A stretch of 64,000 nucleotides of DNA, taken from the NCBI RefSeq assembly GCF_000002425.4, contig NC_037257.1:20384208-20448207 (forward strand), written 5' to 3'. The position numbers and the translations under genes are program-made. This document shows, in pieces, positions 23,455 to 35,180 of this stretch. The DNA is from Physcomitrium patens. Taxonomy: Eukaryota; Streptophyta; Bryopsida; Funariales; Funariaceae. Each line of letters opens with the position of its first letter. Position 1 is the first letter of the stretch. A model generated the notes under the pieces. It did no database searches, had not been told where the DNA came from, and saw only the letters and a list, made by a program, of their open reading frames with translations.

Positions 23455-25417
23455 ATGGTATTTTATCATATTCATTGATGATTTTTCAAGGAAGTTGTGG
23501 ATTTACATCATCAAATACAAGAGTGAGTGCTTTTCTAGATTCAAGAAATTTAAGGCACTTGTGAAAAAACAATGTGATTATAAGATCAAGGTGTTGCGCA
23601 TAGATAGTAGAGGTGAGTACATGTCAAAGTATTTTGATGGGTTTTTGAAGATTCAAGGCATTGCAAGACAAACCTCTACTCTTGACACTTTATAATAAAA
23701 TAGAGTTCTTGAAAGAGCAAATCATACCATTGTGGAGATGACAAGAAGTATGTTACATGCACAAAACCTTGGATTTGAGTATTAGGCAAAAGTCGTGGTA
23801 ATAACAATATATACAAGAAATAGGTACCTTACAAGTACACTTACATCAAAAACTCCCAAAGAAGCTTGGAATGAAAAGAAACATTATGTTTTACACATGG
23901 GGACTTTTGGATGCATTACCTATGTAAAGGTACTAGATTGTATGAGGTCCAAATTTGATGCAAAAGGTACAAAATGTGTGTTTGTTGGATATTAAGAAGG
24001 TACTAAGGCATATAGACTAATGGGTTTGAATATCAAGAAGATCATCAAAAGTTGTGATGTAGAATTTTTGGAACATAACAAAGCTTATGAGCACTTGGAG
24101 ATGTGTCCAAGTGGGAGTAATAGTGTGTTTGTGGACACATCTTTAATTTCAACAAAGAAAAAAGAAGATATTGATAGCAATGAAGATGGTATGAATGAAG
24201 ATGAAGAGACAAAGAAGATAAAGAAAGAGGCCTCTACAATTTTTAGGACTAGCAATGAAGATGTTCAAGTTTGAAAACTTGAAATGAAAGGAGATATCAT
24301 TTGAGAGATAGAAAACAACTTGATGAATGGTTAAAGACACATTCTTTCTAAATGAGGGATTTATAAAGAGCAAGGCTGATCATTCTTTATATGTGATGCA
24401 ATCAAATGAATTTATATTGATTGTTATCATCTATGTTGATGATTTGATCATATTAAGTAATACCATGAAGAAGATGGATTAATTAAAAGTAAAATTAGAA
24501 GAAAAATATGAGATAAGTGACTTGGAAGAATTCTACTATTATTTAAGAGTGGAATTTATAAGAGATCATGGTAACAAGACCATTACAATGAGCCAAAGCA
24601 AGTACATTAAAGAAGTATTGAAACGATTCAATATGGATGATTGCAAGTCCATTGGAACATCTTTGGAAGTCAACTTGAAATTGAAGAAGCTTACAAATGA
24701 AGAATTTACTGAGGTTGAAGATGAAATGAAAAGTATTCCATATAAGGTACTAATAGACTCATTCATGTATGCAATGGTTGGCATAAAGATAGATATTGCA
24801 TATGCCGTGAATGTTGTGAATTAACACATGTCAAAGTCTAGACCAATCCATTGGGCAACCATCAAAAGAATCATGAAATATTTAAAAGGTACTTTAAACT
24901 TCAAATTATATCTTGGAGGGAGTAATATTACATTATATGGTTATTATGATACAAATTGGATTAGAAATGCAAATGATAGAAGATCAATAACGAGATATGT
25001 ATTCTTTGTTGGAATGGGAGCAATCCCATGGAATTATAAGAGATAACCAACAGTTACAAGGTCAACAATAAAGGTAGAATATATGGCAGTAAGTCATGGT
25101 GCAATATAGGCAATTTGGCTAAGACAACTTTTAGAAGACATTGAACTAATGCAAATAGAAGCAATTCCAATGAAGTGTGATAACTAAGGATGTCTTCCTT
25201 TTGTAAAGAATCCAAAGCATCACTCAAGAATCAAGCATATTGACATTCAACATTATTTCATAAGAGAGAAGATTGAAATGGAAGTGATTGACATGAAGTA
25301 TTGTGCAATAGAAGACATGCTTGCTGATTTCCTTACAAAAGCACTAGTGAAGGATAAACAACAAAAATTAACAAAAGTACTAGATTTAATAGCATTTGAT
25401 CAATAGCAAAGTGAAAG

Positions 25418-25739
25418 TGTTAAAGTAAATAAGTATTATCATAGGTATTGTAAAGTAAGTAAGTATTACCTTAGGTAAGTTGCTAATAGTCAAAGGGCAA
25501 CAAATGGGTGAAGGGAAATAATTATGGTAGCGGCTAGGTTAAGAAAGAAACTAGGATTTAATTGAATGAAGTAAAAATGGATGTAACATCAAGAGGATGG
25601 AAGTTGTCTCATTGATTAATAACCACCACTTATAAGTAAAGGATGTTGGAAGTGGGAGGCATCTCATTCCATACTTCTCTTGTGAGCAACCTTGCTCATT
25701 TCTATTTACTTGTGTCTTGCTTGTTGTATTTCTTCAATA
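25418..25739 (+). repeat. K 3' LTR
   Basis: It starts TGTTAAAGTAAATAAG right after a purine-rich stretch (AGCAAAGTGAAAG, 25405-25417) and ends at 25739, where the second GGATC begins. About 322 bp. Confidence 0.75.
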
Positions 25740-25744
25740 GGATC

Positions 25745-28006
25745 ATAATAAAAATTTATAAATTCAAACTTAAGTTTTATTTATATTTTTATTTTGTTAC
25801 TTATTTTATTGCAATCATTAGACCAACCATAAATTTATCATAAAATCAATTATAATATACATTATTTTTTATAAAACCATTCTTTTTTCTTTTATTTTTA
25901 TTTTTTTACAAACTAGATACAAGCACATTTCCTATATAAAAGTAAATAAATAAATAAAATTCATCTTTTGATTATAATGCTACAAGTTTATTACATATAA
26001 ATGAGAAATTGAGATTTTTTCCTTTTTAAGATACATTAAAAGCCTAAACTCACATCAAAATATTAAAATGGTTTCTTTGAAATTAAGCAATTTTTTCCAT
26101 AATTACTATTTAATTTTTTTTATCTATTCATCAAATAGAGTTTAAAACAAATATTACATAATACAAGAATTTTCAGACAAGATTTTGGATCTAGTCTTAT
26201 ACTAAGTCATTTTAAAAATTAAGACTTTTCTTCCTTGTACTTCTTAAGTTTTTGGTTTTTTAACCTTGTGACTTAAATAAAAAAATCTGTATAAGTAAAT
26301 AAATAATATATACTAAATTTAATGTGTATATATATATATATATATATATATTATAAATAAAATATTATGTTTTAATCCTAAATTTTTTATAAAGCTAAAT
26401 ATTTTTGGATATCTAGAACTTCAAATAAATATATGAATATTCTTTAAAGGCATCTTTAATAATATTTTTTAAAAAATTATTTTTAACATCACCAAGATCT
26501 TGAAAAAAAATTTAGAAGAAAATATTGGTAGTTTAAATTAACTTCTAAAATAAAATAAATACATAAATATTATTAAGAATATTAATTAACATTTTTCTAT
26601 TCTACCTAAAATTAACATTAACTCATTAAAATCATTAAAATAAAAAATATATCGTTTCAAATATCATACAAATATGTACGTATTCATATTGTTTCTAATC
26701 AACATAAGATTCTAAACTTCAAGCTTGATCTGTCTGAGGAATCTAATATTTTTATTAAAAGCATAAAAATTTATAATTTTTTTATAAAATAGAAAAATAT
26801 TTAATTGTGGTTTTGTACAAAAATATATTTAGTGTCCTTATTTAGTGTCAACCTCATCCCCCACTTCCACGCCCTCTATTATTAAACTATCCTTATTCCT
26901 CTGCTTGTCAATTGTAATCTGTTTCATTTGCCTACTTTGGACTTTGTGTTGTAAGGAGTCAAATTTATTTTGACAGCGTTTTACTTATATTTCTGTGAAA
27001 AGTTCGAAATAATAACACATACAAAAAAAATAGATAAATAAATAAATAATAATCTTTCAATAAGTGCATACTTTTGCAATGTTTAAAACTGTTTTCCTAA
27101 ATGCCTGTCAAAAATGCATCTGCATGTGGTCTAAGCATGTTATCATTGTTCATATCTCATGCTCAATAAAACATTAAGTTCTTATGCACAATAAGAATAT
27201 GTTCTTATTCTAAAGACATTGCTTCCCTTTTGTTCTATTAAATCTCTAATCTCTTTACTTTGCTTGTAATTTTCAATTCAGACAACAGCTTCAGAACAAG
27301 TGATTATAAAACCCTAAAATTAATATTTACTTTACAAAATCCACACATCAAAAAATGTGCTTATGTTATCATCTTTTTGTGTCATATGAAATAATTGTAA
27401 TGCAGCCGATGAAAGTAGACACATGCTCATTTTTTTTATTATTATTATTATTATTATGATTCATATCTCTAAGTTTTATTTCTGTCTCAAGTTCCTGTAA
27501 GTTCAAAGCAGTTAAAGTTACCACTGGTGAATCATTTTGTGTAAGAAGATCCAAGTAAATACATAGGTGAGAATAGGTTGCAATAATATTTAAATCAGTA
27601 GGTAAAAAAGAAAAAAAAAGAAAACTAAACAGTAATTAAATTATTGTCTAATAAAATCCCATTAGCAATGCATCTGTATATTCATCTTTGTTTGACAGGT
27701 GAATACAAAATACAATAGTCCTATCACCAGATTATGTTTTACAATATGTGAATCCATTTTTTAAATATAATTAATCAACATTTTACAAGAAATTTCAAAA
27801 TCTATCGTGTAGTATATTTTTTGAAACAATGTAGAAAGGAATAATTTGAAAATATTGAACACAACAGCAACGTGTTGTCAATAAAATATAAATTTGCAAA
27901 GTTTGAAATTTAGCAGAATTTTTTGAGATATTAGACCTTTTTCTTTCCTTCCTTTATTCCTTTTTGTTTTATTTTATTTTATTTCCTTTTCTTATAAAAT
28001 TATAAT

Positions 28007-28047
<41 letters not shown>

Positions 28048-28655
28048 TTATCAAAGGTTGCTGAAAAATGAAATGAGTATCAAATATCTAGCCTTAATTC
28101 TTATAAGTTGTGAGCCTATGAATAAGGCAACCAAAAACTGTGGTGAAGTTGGAAGATCTCAAAAAACTGCTGCAAAACTGAGATCAATAATGGTTTGAGG
28201 ATCAGTTTTGAAATCAAATGGTGAGTGGCTTAGTGAAACCGAGTAAAAACTGAAGACATGTTGAAAATTCATGAGTTGAAGGTTGGATACAAATTTGAAA
28301 TATAAATAATAATAATCATAAAGATAAAACTAAAAAGAAATATTATATCTTTTAAAAAAGATTTCTTAACTTTTTTGAAAGAAAAATTTGTGTATCTATT
28401 TAAATGTTGCAAAATTTAAATAAATTTAAAGTGTTCAATAAACACGTAATATGTGGTTATTTTGGTTTGAAAAACCAATTTTCCAAAGCTTGTAGAATCC
28501 TTCTATCAAATTATAGACATAGATAGAAAGACTTTTGGACTTTCTATCATATTGTAATTTCAAACTTAGGCATAATTCTAGACATTTGAAGAGGAAATGA
28601 TTTATTTTATATACAAATGAAGTATAAAATGTAATCAATTTTATTTAATGCTAAA
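25745..28655. other. AT-rich region without genes
   Basis: About 2.9 kb of very AT-rich sequence. I see (TA)n tracts at about 26327-26351 and 28012-28041 and an ATT-type microsatellite at about 27434-27457, but no coding frame, RNA gene or element end that I can support. The part from about 26880 to 27560 is less biased and may be low-copy sequence. Confidence 0.55.
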
Positions 28656-28659
28656 AACT

Positions 28660-29150
28660 TGACAAAAAGATTTTCAAGATGGCCATGTGGTACACATGTT
28701 GAAAACTTATCTTGCAAGTTAGACATCTATCTTGCAAGTTGGATACATATTAAATGACCTATAGAATATTGTCGTGTAGATTTTTAGTTAGATAATATAT
28801 ATATATATAGATGCAAGAATGATGGCTTCATCATTCTTATCAACTCCTTTCTTACTTCTAATCTAGTTTTAAGAATTTATAGCTTTTTTCTCTTTGAAAA
28901 AAGTTATTTTAGTATTTTTTTGAAAATACATATTTTCTCATTCGCATTATGTCATCTTTCTTTGAAACACATTTCACTTATTTAATTATATTCTTTGAAT
29001 TTTTCTCCTTAACATATTGACAAGAATACACTTATAAATTTAAAACTTTGTCTTTTCTTAATAAAAAGTGGATAATCTCTTTTTCTTTATATGCATATTA
29101 GAAGGTGTAGATAATCCACTTTTAACTTGATATTATTTTTAGATTTTTTA
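28660..29150 (+). mobile_element. S1b: decayed LTR and leader of the S2-type chromovirus
   Basis: 28660-29014 aligns with the right two thirds of the S2 LTR. The start-site hairpin is at 28815-28838. Two bases after the LTR end comes TTGACAAGAAT (29017-29027), the equivalent of the S2 self-priming site, followed by a decayed copy of the leader stem-loop module to about 29130. No gag is seen afterwards. It is an old fragment. Confidence 0.75.
28815..28838 (+). promoter_or_regulatory. Start-site hairpin with compensatory change (S1b)
   Basis: Arms AAGAATGATG and CATCATTCTT pair perfectly over ten bases around a GCTT loop. In S2 the arms are AAGAGTGAAG and CTTCACTCTT. Both arms changed, including an A to T in one matched by T to A in the other. 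Confidence 0.75.
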
Positions 29151-29311
29151 AAATATTAAGTATATTTTAACTTATTTCTAATAATATTAATAGTTATCTT
29201 TTATATTGTGTTATTATGAAAAAAAATTATTAAAATAAATAATGTAACAATACAAAAATAAGAACAAAAAAAAAAAAAAAAAAAAAATGCAATACATCAA
29301 TTCAATTTATT

Positions 29312-31341
29312 TGTCATAGACATAAAAATTTACTCCAATAACTATCTATATGATTAGATAGAAGTAGATAAAAGTAGATTAATTTCATAATATCTTCTAT
29401 AAGTGGAGCTTTGATTTTATACGTACTTGTAGTAAATTAATAGGTTAATAACTTGGTCAACAAGTTAGTTATGTGTCACATGTTGTCATGTTGTAACATG
29501 ATTATATAGTAAAAAATAAAAATATGTATGTTATTATAGAAGAGCCTAATGAAAAGATGTAATAAAAAAATAATGATAAATAATAGAGAGGTAGTAAAAG
29601 ATTTAGACTTAATATTGTTTTTGTAGAAGGAACTTCTATTTACTTTGTAGAGGCATAAATGAAACAAATCAAAGTAAATGAAATAAAAAATTAATATAGA
29701 TATGTTTAAGAGAAAATTAATAATATATTAAATCAAAATTACCTTAAATTACCAAAAATTGATACTCAAAGAAGATTAGTTGTTAATTAAGATCAAAATC
29801 AGATCCTTAGGTACAATATTACACTTTTATAGCGACTCTAGGGTTTTTTTGGAGATTAAAGAGTAGAATTTGGGAAAAAGCTTGAAAAAAATATTTTAAG
29901 AATTTTTTATGTCTTTTAAATTAATATTAAAATTTTGAATGATTTTCAAAGTTAGTGATATTTTTGGTAGATTTACAATTTAAAAAATAAAAATATATTT
30001 ACAAATTTAAAGGTTTCTTGAGTATTGTAGTATGTGTATAAGTGAAATTTAAGTAATTTATTGATATGCTTGTTATGAATGTGTATGAAAAATTTGAGGT
30101 CAATCAAATAGTTAAATTGAAGCATATTAGGATTTTTGTAGATTAAGGTCTCAAAAATTGGAATTTTAGGGTCAATAAGTGTTTCTAAGATCTTTAGCCA
30201 TTTGCCAATCATATTAGAGTAAAAAATATTTATATGAATAATAGACTTGTTTTTCAAAATTTTAATAAAATTTGAGAGTAATTCAACAATTCAAGAAGGA
30301 GATATTGACACTATAAGTTTAGCATTAAGTTTAGAGTAGGAGGCCACTCAACAACTAATTGGATTATCTTGCATTTCTCTCAATTAGTAAGTGCATTCAA
30401 TTTCATTTTTCTTATGCTTGTATCTAACTAAGTTATTAAGAAGTAAGCAAAATTTGAATTGATATCAATATTTCAATCATTCATTGTTGAGGTTTCAATC
30501 TGCTATAGGATTTGTTAAGAATTTGTTTAATATTTTGAATTTGATTAGGATTTTCTTGAGATTTGGTTTATGATTTTTCTAGGATTTAGGATTCATTAAG
30601 ATTTCAATTAAGACTTGAAATAGGATTTGATTAAGATTTATTAGAATTTATTTAAGATTTTTATTTTTAATATTTTTTAAAGATTTCTTATTTTTTTCTT
30701 TCAATTTTTTTATTTCAAATATTTTTTAAAGTTCATTGTTATTTTTTAAAAGTTTTATTTTTATATTTTATATTTTTTTTCTTTGAAATTAGTTTAGGAC
30801 TTCTTTATATTTCTTTTATAACTTCTTTAAAGTTTATTTTGAATTAGTTAAAGTTTGATTAGAATTATTAAGGTTTACTTGAAGTTTATTTAAGATTCTA
30901 TTAGACTTCGTAGAATTGTTGTTGCATTTCTACTTACCTTCTACAGTTAGATGCCTAATATATTTTAAAAGAAGAATACACGTAATATGACAATATATTG
31001 GTAGCTTGTAGAACAAGCTATTTATATGGCATACATTAAAAAAACTTTCTTTGCAAGTTAAAACATGTGTCTTACAAAGTCAACATATATTGAAGGTCAT
31101 ATAGGACATTGCTATATAGGTTCTAATTAGATAATACATATAAATGCAAGAATAAAGCCTTTTTCACTCTTATCAATGTTTTTTTTTTTTTAATTTAATT
31201 TCAAGAGTCTATACTCTTTTTGTCTTTGGCAATAGCTATTCTAGTCTTAATACTATATTACATTTTGAATAAATATTTATTCTTCTTTAATTACAGAAAG
31301 ATATTTTAAGGTTTTTGTTGTTTTGATTCATATCTTTGATA
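29312..31341 (+). repeat. S1 5' LTR, split by an L4 solo LTR
   Basis: It begins TGTCATAGACATAAA, matching the S2 LTR start, is interrupted at 29484-30992, then continues with the TATA-region hairpin (31148-31171) to about 31341. Two bases later lies TTGAAAAGAAT (31344-31354), the decayed self-priming site. Confidence 0.75.
29484..30992 (+). repeat. Solo LTR type L4, first copy
   Basis: 1,509 bp starting TGTCATGTTGTAACATG and ending GTAATATGACA. It aligns with 49531-51071 and 56216-57813; all have a tail rich in AGGATTT-like words. Flanks ATGT (29480-29483) and ATAT (30993-30996) fit a four-base duplication with one transition. The ends resemble those of the G1 LTR. Confidence 0.8.
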
Positions 31342-31724
31342 GTTTGAAAAGAATACTAATTCATTATTCTTATCTTGTTTTAGAAGCAGATAGATTATTT
31401 TACTCTATTCTTGTATTTTAAATATTACAAATTATCATTTTTTAAACAAAAAATTTAATTTTTTAACATTTATTTTTTTTTAAAGAAAGTAAAATATCTT
31501 TTTGTGAAAATTTTAATTTTATATTTGAGGTTGTAGATTATCCTCTTCTAATTTAATTCATGGATTTATTAAATTATTTAAAATGGAAGAAAAAATCATA
31601 AATGCTATACTTAAAAAAAATGAGAATAGATTTGTAACTATTATATATCTTTATAAGCTTGTAACATTCTTAGAAAAGAAATTTCATACATCTCCAATCT
31701 CAACCACAAAAGCACTATTCCTAT

Positions 31725-32092
31725 TGTTAGGGACATAATCTTTAGAACCATCTAGAGACAAGTTTCTAGAACCTTCTAGAAGAAAGTCTTTTGAACCTTT
31801 TAGAAGCTTCTTAGTTGGTAGAAGATATTAGGGACATAGTCCTTAGAACCTTCTAGAGATAAGTTTCTAGAACCTTCTAGAAGCTTCCTACTTAGTAGAA
31901 GTTGCTTGAGAAGCTTCCTAAATAGAAGTATATATTGGAATCGAGGCTGAAGAGTTCTTCAGTTTCGACAATACATCTCTTGAAGCTCTAGCTCACCTCT
32001 CTAGTGTTGTTCTCATCTGATTAATCTAGTTCTTCCCAGTTCTTCTTGAACTTCTTGTTAGATCTCGAGTCTATAATTCTGTGTCCATGACA
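31725..32092 (+). repeat. S3 5' LTR (368 bp, with internal duplication)
   Basis: It matches the 291-bp 3' LTR but has an extra tandem copy of its first part: the TTAGGGACATA block at 31727 recurs at 31828. The rest (TATA box, hairpin, right end TGTCCATGACA) agrees with the 3' LTR. Confidence 0.88.
31928..31971 (+). promoter_or_regulatory. S3 TATA box, start-site hairpin and presumed mRNA 5' end
   Basis: GTATATATT (31928-31936) is a TATA box. A hairpin at 31941-31968 has arms TCGAGGCTGAAGA and TCTTCAGTTTCGA (13 pairs counting two G-U). The segment CAGTTTCGACAA (31960-31971) lies about 31 bases after the TATA box and pairs with 32095-32106 past the LTR. I infer that transcripts start near 31960. 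Confidence 0.65.
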
Positions 32093-32094
32093 CT

Positions 32095-32106
32095 TTGTCG
32101 AGACTG
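32095..32106 (+). promoter_or_regulatory. S3 candidate self-priming site
   Basis: TTGTCGAGACTG begins two bases after the LTR and is complementary to CAGTTTCGACAA (31960-31971) over 12 bases with one G-U pair; in the 3' LTR the partner reads CAGTGTCGACAA. No good tRNA complement is found at this position. This is the layout of Tf1-type self-priming. Confidence 0.65.
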
Positions 32107-32129
32107 CACTCACCTCAGATATCAGAGCT

Positions 32130-32330
32130 AGTTTATTCTTTATTAGAGTATGGATTACCCCTCTACTTAGAAGTGTACTAGCATTTTAGAGGTTGCGGAT
32201 TATCCTCCTCTAAACTGATACTTCTTTTGTTACAATATTGGAGTCTTATTCTTCTTGGAGAGAGTGGATTATCCCTTTTCTTGAAGTTTTTAAGGCATTT
32301 TAGAGGTTGCGGAGTACCCTCTTCTAAACC
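32130..32330 (+). promoter_or_regulatory. S3 leader with repeated stem-loop modules
   Basis: The block TTAGAGG…GGATTATCC…CCTCTAA (32186-32213) can fold with a seven-pair stem, and a second copy lies at 32300-32327. Related blocks with GGATTACCC and GGATTATCCC (about 32153-32166 and 32269-32281) precede each. The same module occurs once in S2 (40081-40150) and in decayed form after the LTRs of S1b and S1. Role unknown; packaging, dimerisation or translation control are possible. Confidence 0.55.
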
Positions 32331-32372
32331 AATATTACCTTCTTATAGAGTCATTTCTGTCCTTCTCTTAGA

Positions 32373-33390
32373 ATGGCCAGGGGTCAAGACATTAGTATGA
32401 CGAAAAGTTCAGAGTCCAAGTTGGATGCTATCATGAATGCCCTCGCTACGTTATCACAAAGAACTACAGAGATTGAAGGAGTTGTGGCAAGGCTTCATAA
32501 TGATGGAGCATCTGGAATGGCACAATCTAGGTTGCACCAGCCTCAAACTTCTACACTTGGAGAAGCAACTTTGCCTTAGGTTCGACAAGCACCGCTAATT
32601 CTACAACATAAGGAGCCCCGAGTTAGCCTTTCGAAAAAGTTCGATGGAACGCGTTCCAAGTTTCGAGGATTCGTCAACCAAATCAGGTTGATAATAGTTT
32701 TACAGCCCGAATGCTATCCAACGGAGGAGTCACGTGTTGGGCTTATTGGAACCTTATTTACAGGGCAAGCTCTATCATGGTTTGCTCCTTTGTTTGAGAA
32801 ACGATCCTCCATACTAAACAACTTTGAAACCTTTTTGGAGGCGTTTATGGAAGCATTTGGTGAACACGACAAGGTTCGATGGGCTACAACAAAGATCCGG
32901 TCACTACGACAAGGGATGCACTCTACATCAGTGTATGCATCGGACGTCAGGCAATTACATGCGACATGAATTGGGACAAAGAAGTGTTGATGAGTCAATT
33001 CTATTGGGATTTAACGGACGATGTGAAGGATTTGCTGTTAATTCTTCCTGATCCACAAACGCTCAACAAAGCTATTAGCCAAGTTATGAAGTGTGATAAT
33101 CGCCTATTCCAACGCTGCCAAGATCAACGTTCAAGACAACATACGGTTCGCCACGTCCCAACTATGTTGGCAAGCAGCGTGAATTCACATTCAGAGGTAG
33201 AAGACATGTAAATTAATGCGGTACGTGTCAAATCTCTTATTCTAGAAGAAAAAAAACGGCGTATGGAGGAAGGTCTATGCTTGTATTGTGGTGAAGAAGG
33301 CTACAAAGTTAGAAACTGCCCCAAGAAGCAAAATCGACGTATTGTCAAGACTAGGGGCACGTTTATTCAAAAAAACGAGGATGCCCAGCC
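32373..33390 (+). mobile_element. S3 gag region
   Basis: Starts MARGQDISMTKS after the leader. It includes a capsid-like retrotransposon gag segment with FDGTRSKFRGFVNQI (about 32640), TGQALSWFAPLFE (about 32760) and FMEAFGEHD, and ends in a CCHC knuckle CLYCGEEGYKVRNCPK (about 33278-33325). Same architecture as S2. Confidence 0.78.
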
Positions 33391-33499
33391 ACAATAGGAA
33401 CCGTGCGGCTGGACAGTAAAACATCGCAACAACAACCAGGTTCCTTTCGTTTCGCTCAACCTACCCTTTGTTTTACAATCCCTTTGCTTATTGGCCCTT

Positions 33500-34690
33500 A
33501 GAAACTGAGAACCTTAGCATTATTAGATTCAGGAGCATCTGCTTCTTTCTTAGATGAAGAATTTGCGAAGCATCATAAGATCCCTTTAGTACAAAAATCC
33601 AAACCTGTTCACGTTGAGGTCATAGATGGGCGACCTTTATTGTCTGGTAGTGTCACCCATGAATCAGAACATATAGAAGTGATATTTAAAGGCCATAATA
33701 GTCATATTATTTTCAATATTATTAGAACCCCATCAAATCCTGTTATTCTTGGTCTTTCCTGGTTGAAAAAGCATAACCCATCCATAGATTGGAAGTTACG
33801 GAAGATGACCTTTCCCACAAAACCACCCAAGAGCAAGCCTAGTAGAAAACCCCGAATAGAGAAATCCTTATTTATTGTAGCAAGAGCGTTTATAAGATCA
33901 TCTAAGGAAGGCACACCGTTTATCATTTATGCGGCTCCAACTACCGGAGAGAAGATCTCGACAACAAGTATATCAGAGCAATATAAGGATTTTAAAGACG
34001 TGTTTCAAAAGAAAAATGCCGACATGCTACCGGAACACAGACCATATGATTGCGCCATAGACTTATAGGAAGGAGTACAACCGCCTTTTGGCTCAATCTA
34101 CAATCTATTGCAAACGAAGTTGGCGAAGTTGCGGAAGTACATCGATGAGAATCTAGCCAAGAACTTCATCCGTCATTCAAAATCGTCAACTGGAGCACCC
34201 ATCTTATTTGTGAAGAAGAAAGATGGCTCATTGCGGATGTGCGTGGACTATCAAGGCCTCAAAAAGGTAGCAAAGAAGAATCATTACCCGTTACCCTTGA
34301 TTTCTGGTCTCTTAGAACAACTTGGAAGTATAAGGATTTTTACAAAAATTGATCTAAGGAGAGCTTACAACCTCGTAGGAATCAAGGAAGGAGATGAGTG
34401 GAAGACAGCATTCCGTACAAGGTATGGCCATTTTAAGTATAATGTCATGCCCTTTGGTCTTACCAATGCTCCAGCGATCTTTCAACATATGATGAATGAC
34501 ATTTTTTAAGAGTATCTTGACGATTTTGTTGTCATCTATTTTGATGATATTCTTATATTCTCCAAAAATGAGGAAGAGCATGAAAAGCACGTTCGTTTGG
34601 TCTTGTAGAAACTACGCGAGCGAGGACTATATGCTAAGTTGGAGAAGTGTTTATTTCACCAAATAGAGATGGAATTTTTGAGGTTCATTG
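33500..34690 (+). mobile_element. S3 protease and reverse transcriptase region
   Basis: The protease block is LDSGASASFLDEEFA (about 33523). The reverse transcriptase shows the Tf1/sushi style: [71 protein letters not shown]. Its YxDD position (about 34538) reads FDD in this copy. Confidence 0.82.
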
Positions 34691-35180
34691 CGACTATAGA
34701 AGGCTTGAAGATGGATTCCAAGAAGGTGGAAGCAATTGTGTTCTGGGAGGTTCCGAAGACGGTGAGAGACGTACAATGCTTTCTTGGCTTTGCCAACTTC
34801 TATCAGATCTTCATCAAGAATTACTCTCAAGTTGCTGCTCCTCTCACTCGGTTGACATGCAAGGATAAGCTAGAATGGGGACCTCTAGCGGAGAAGGCGT
34901 TTCAAGACCTAAAAATCACATTTACTACGGATCCAATCTTGGTACATCCAGACTTTATAAAGGCCTTTTATTTAGAAAATGATGCTTCAGATTTTGCTTT
35001 GGGAGCTGTACTTTCACAAATGGGAGAAGACAAGAAGCTCTATCCGGTTGCATTCTATTCTTGAAAGTTCTCTACTGCTAAAATCAATTATGAGATCTAC
35101 GATAAGGAACTTCTTGCTATAGTGGATTCTTTCCAAGAATGGCATCATTTTCTTGAAGGAGCTGCACACCCAATGACCGT

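Larger units (their letters stand above)
19398..25739 (+). mobile_element. K: Ty1/copia retrotransposon, decayed, with two solo LTRs inside
   Basis: Domain order gag, protease, integrase, reverse transcriptase, RNase H identifies Ty1/copia; the protein style is that of common plant elements. Gag starts at about 20047 (MAFSEGKGL), the protease has WIVDSGA.KHMT (about 20908), the integrase has CEGCIQGKQ (about 21436), FIDDFSRKLWIY (about 23479) and TKCVFVGY (about 23970), the reverse transcriptase has IIYVDDLI (about 24430), and RNase H lies at about 24930-25330. It is broken more than ten times. Solo LTRs of two other families sit in the integrase region (21573-23454). Both ends are fixed by the GGATC duplication. 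Confidence 0.88.
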
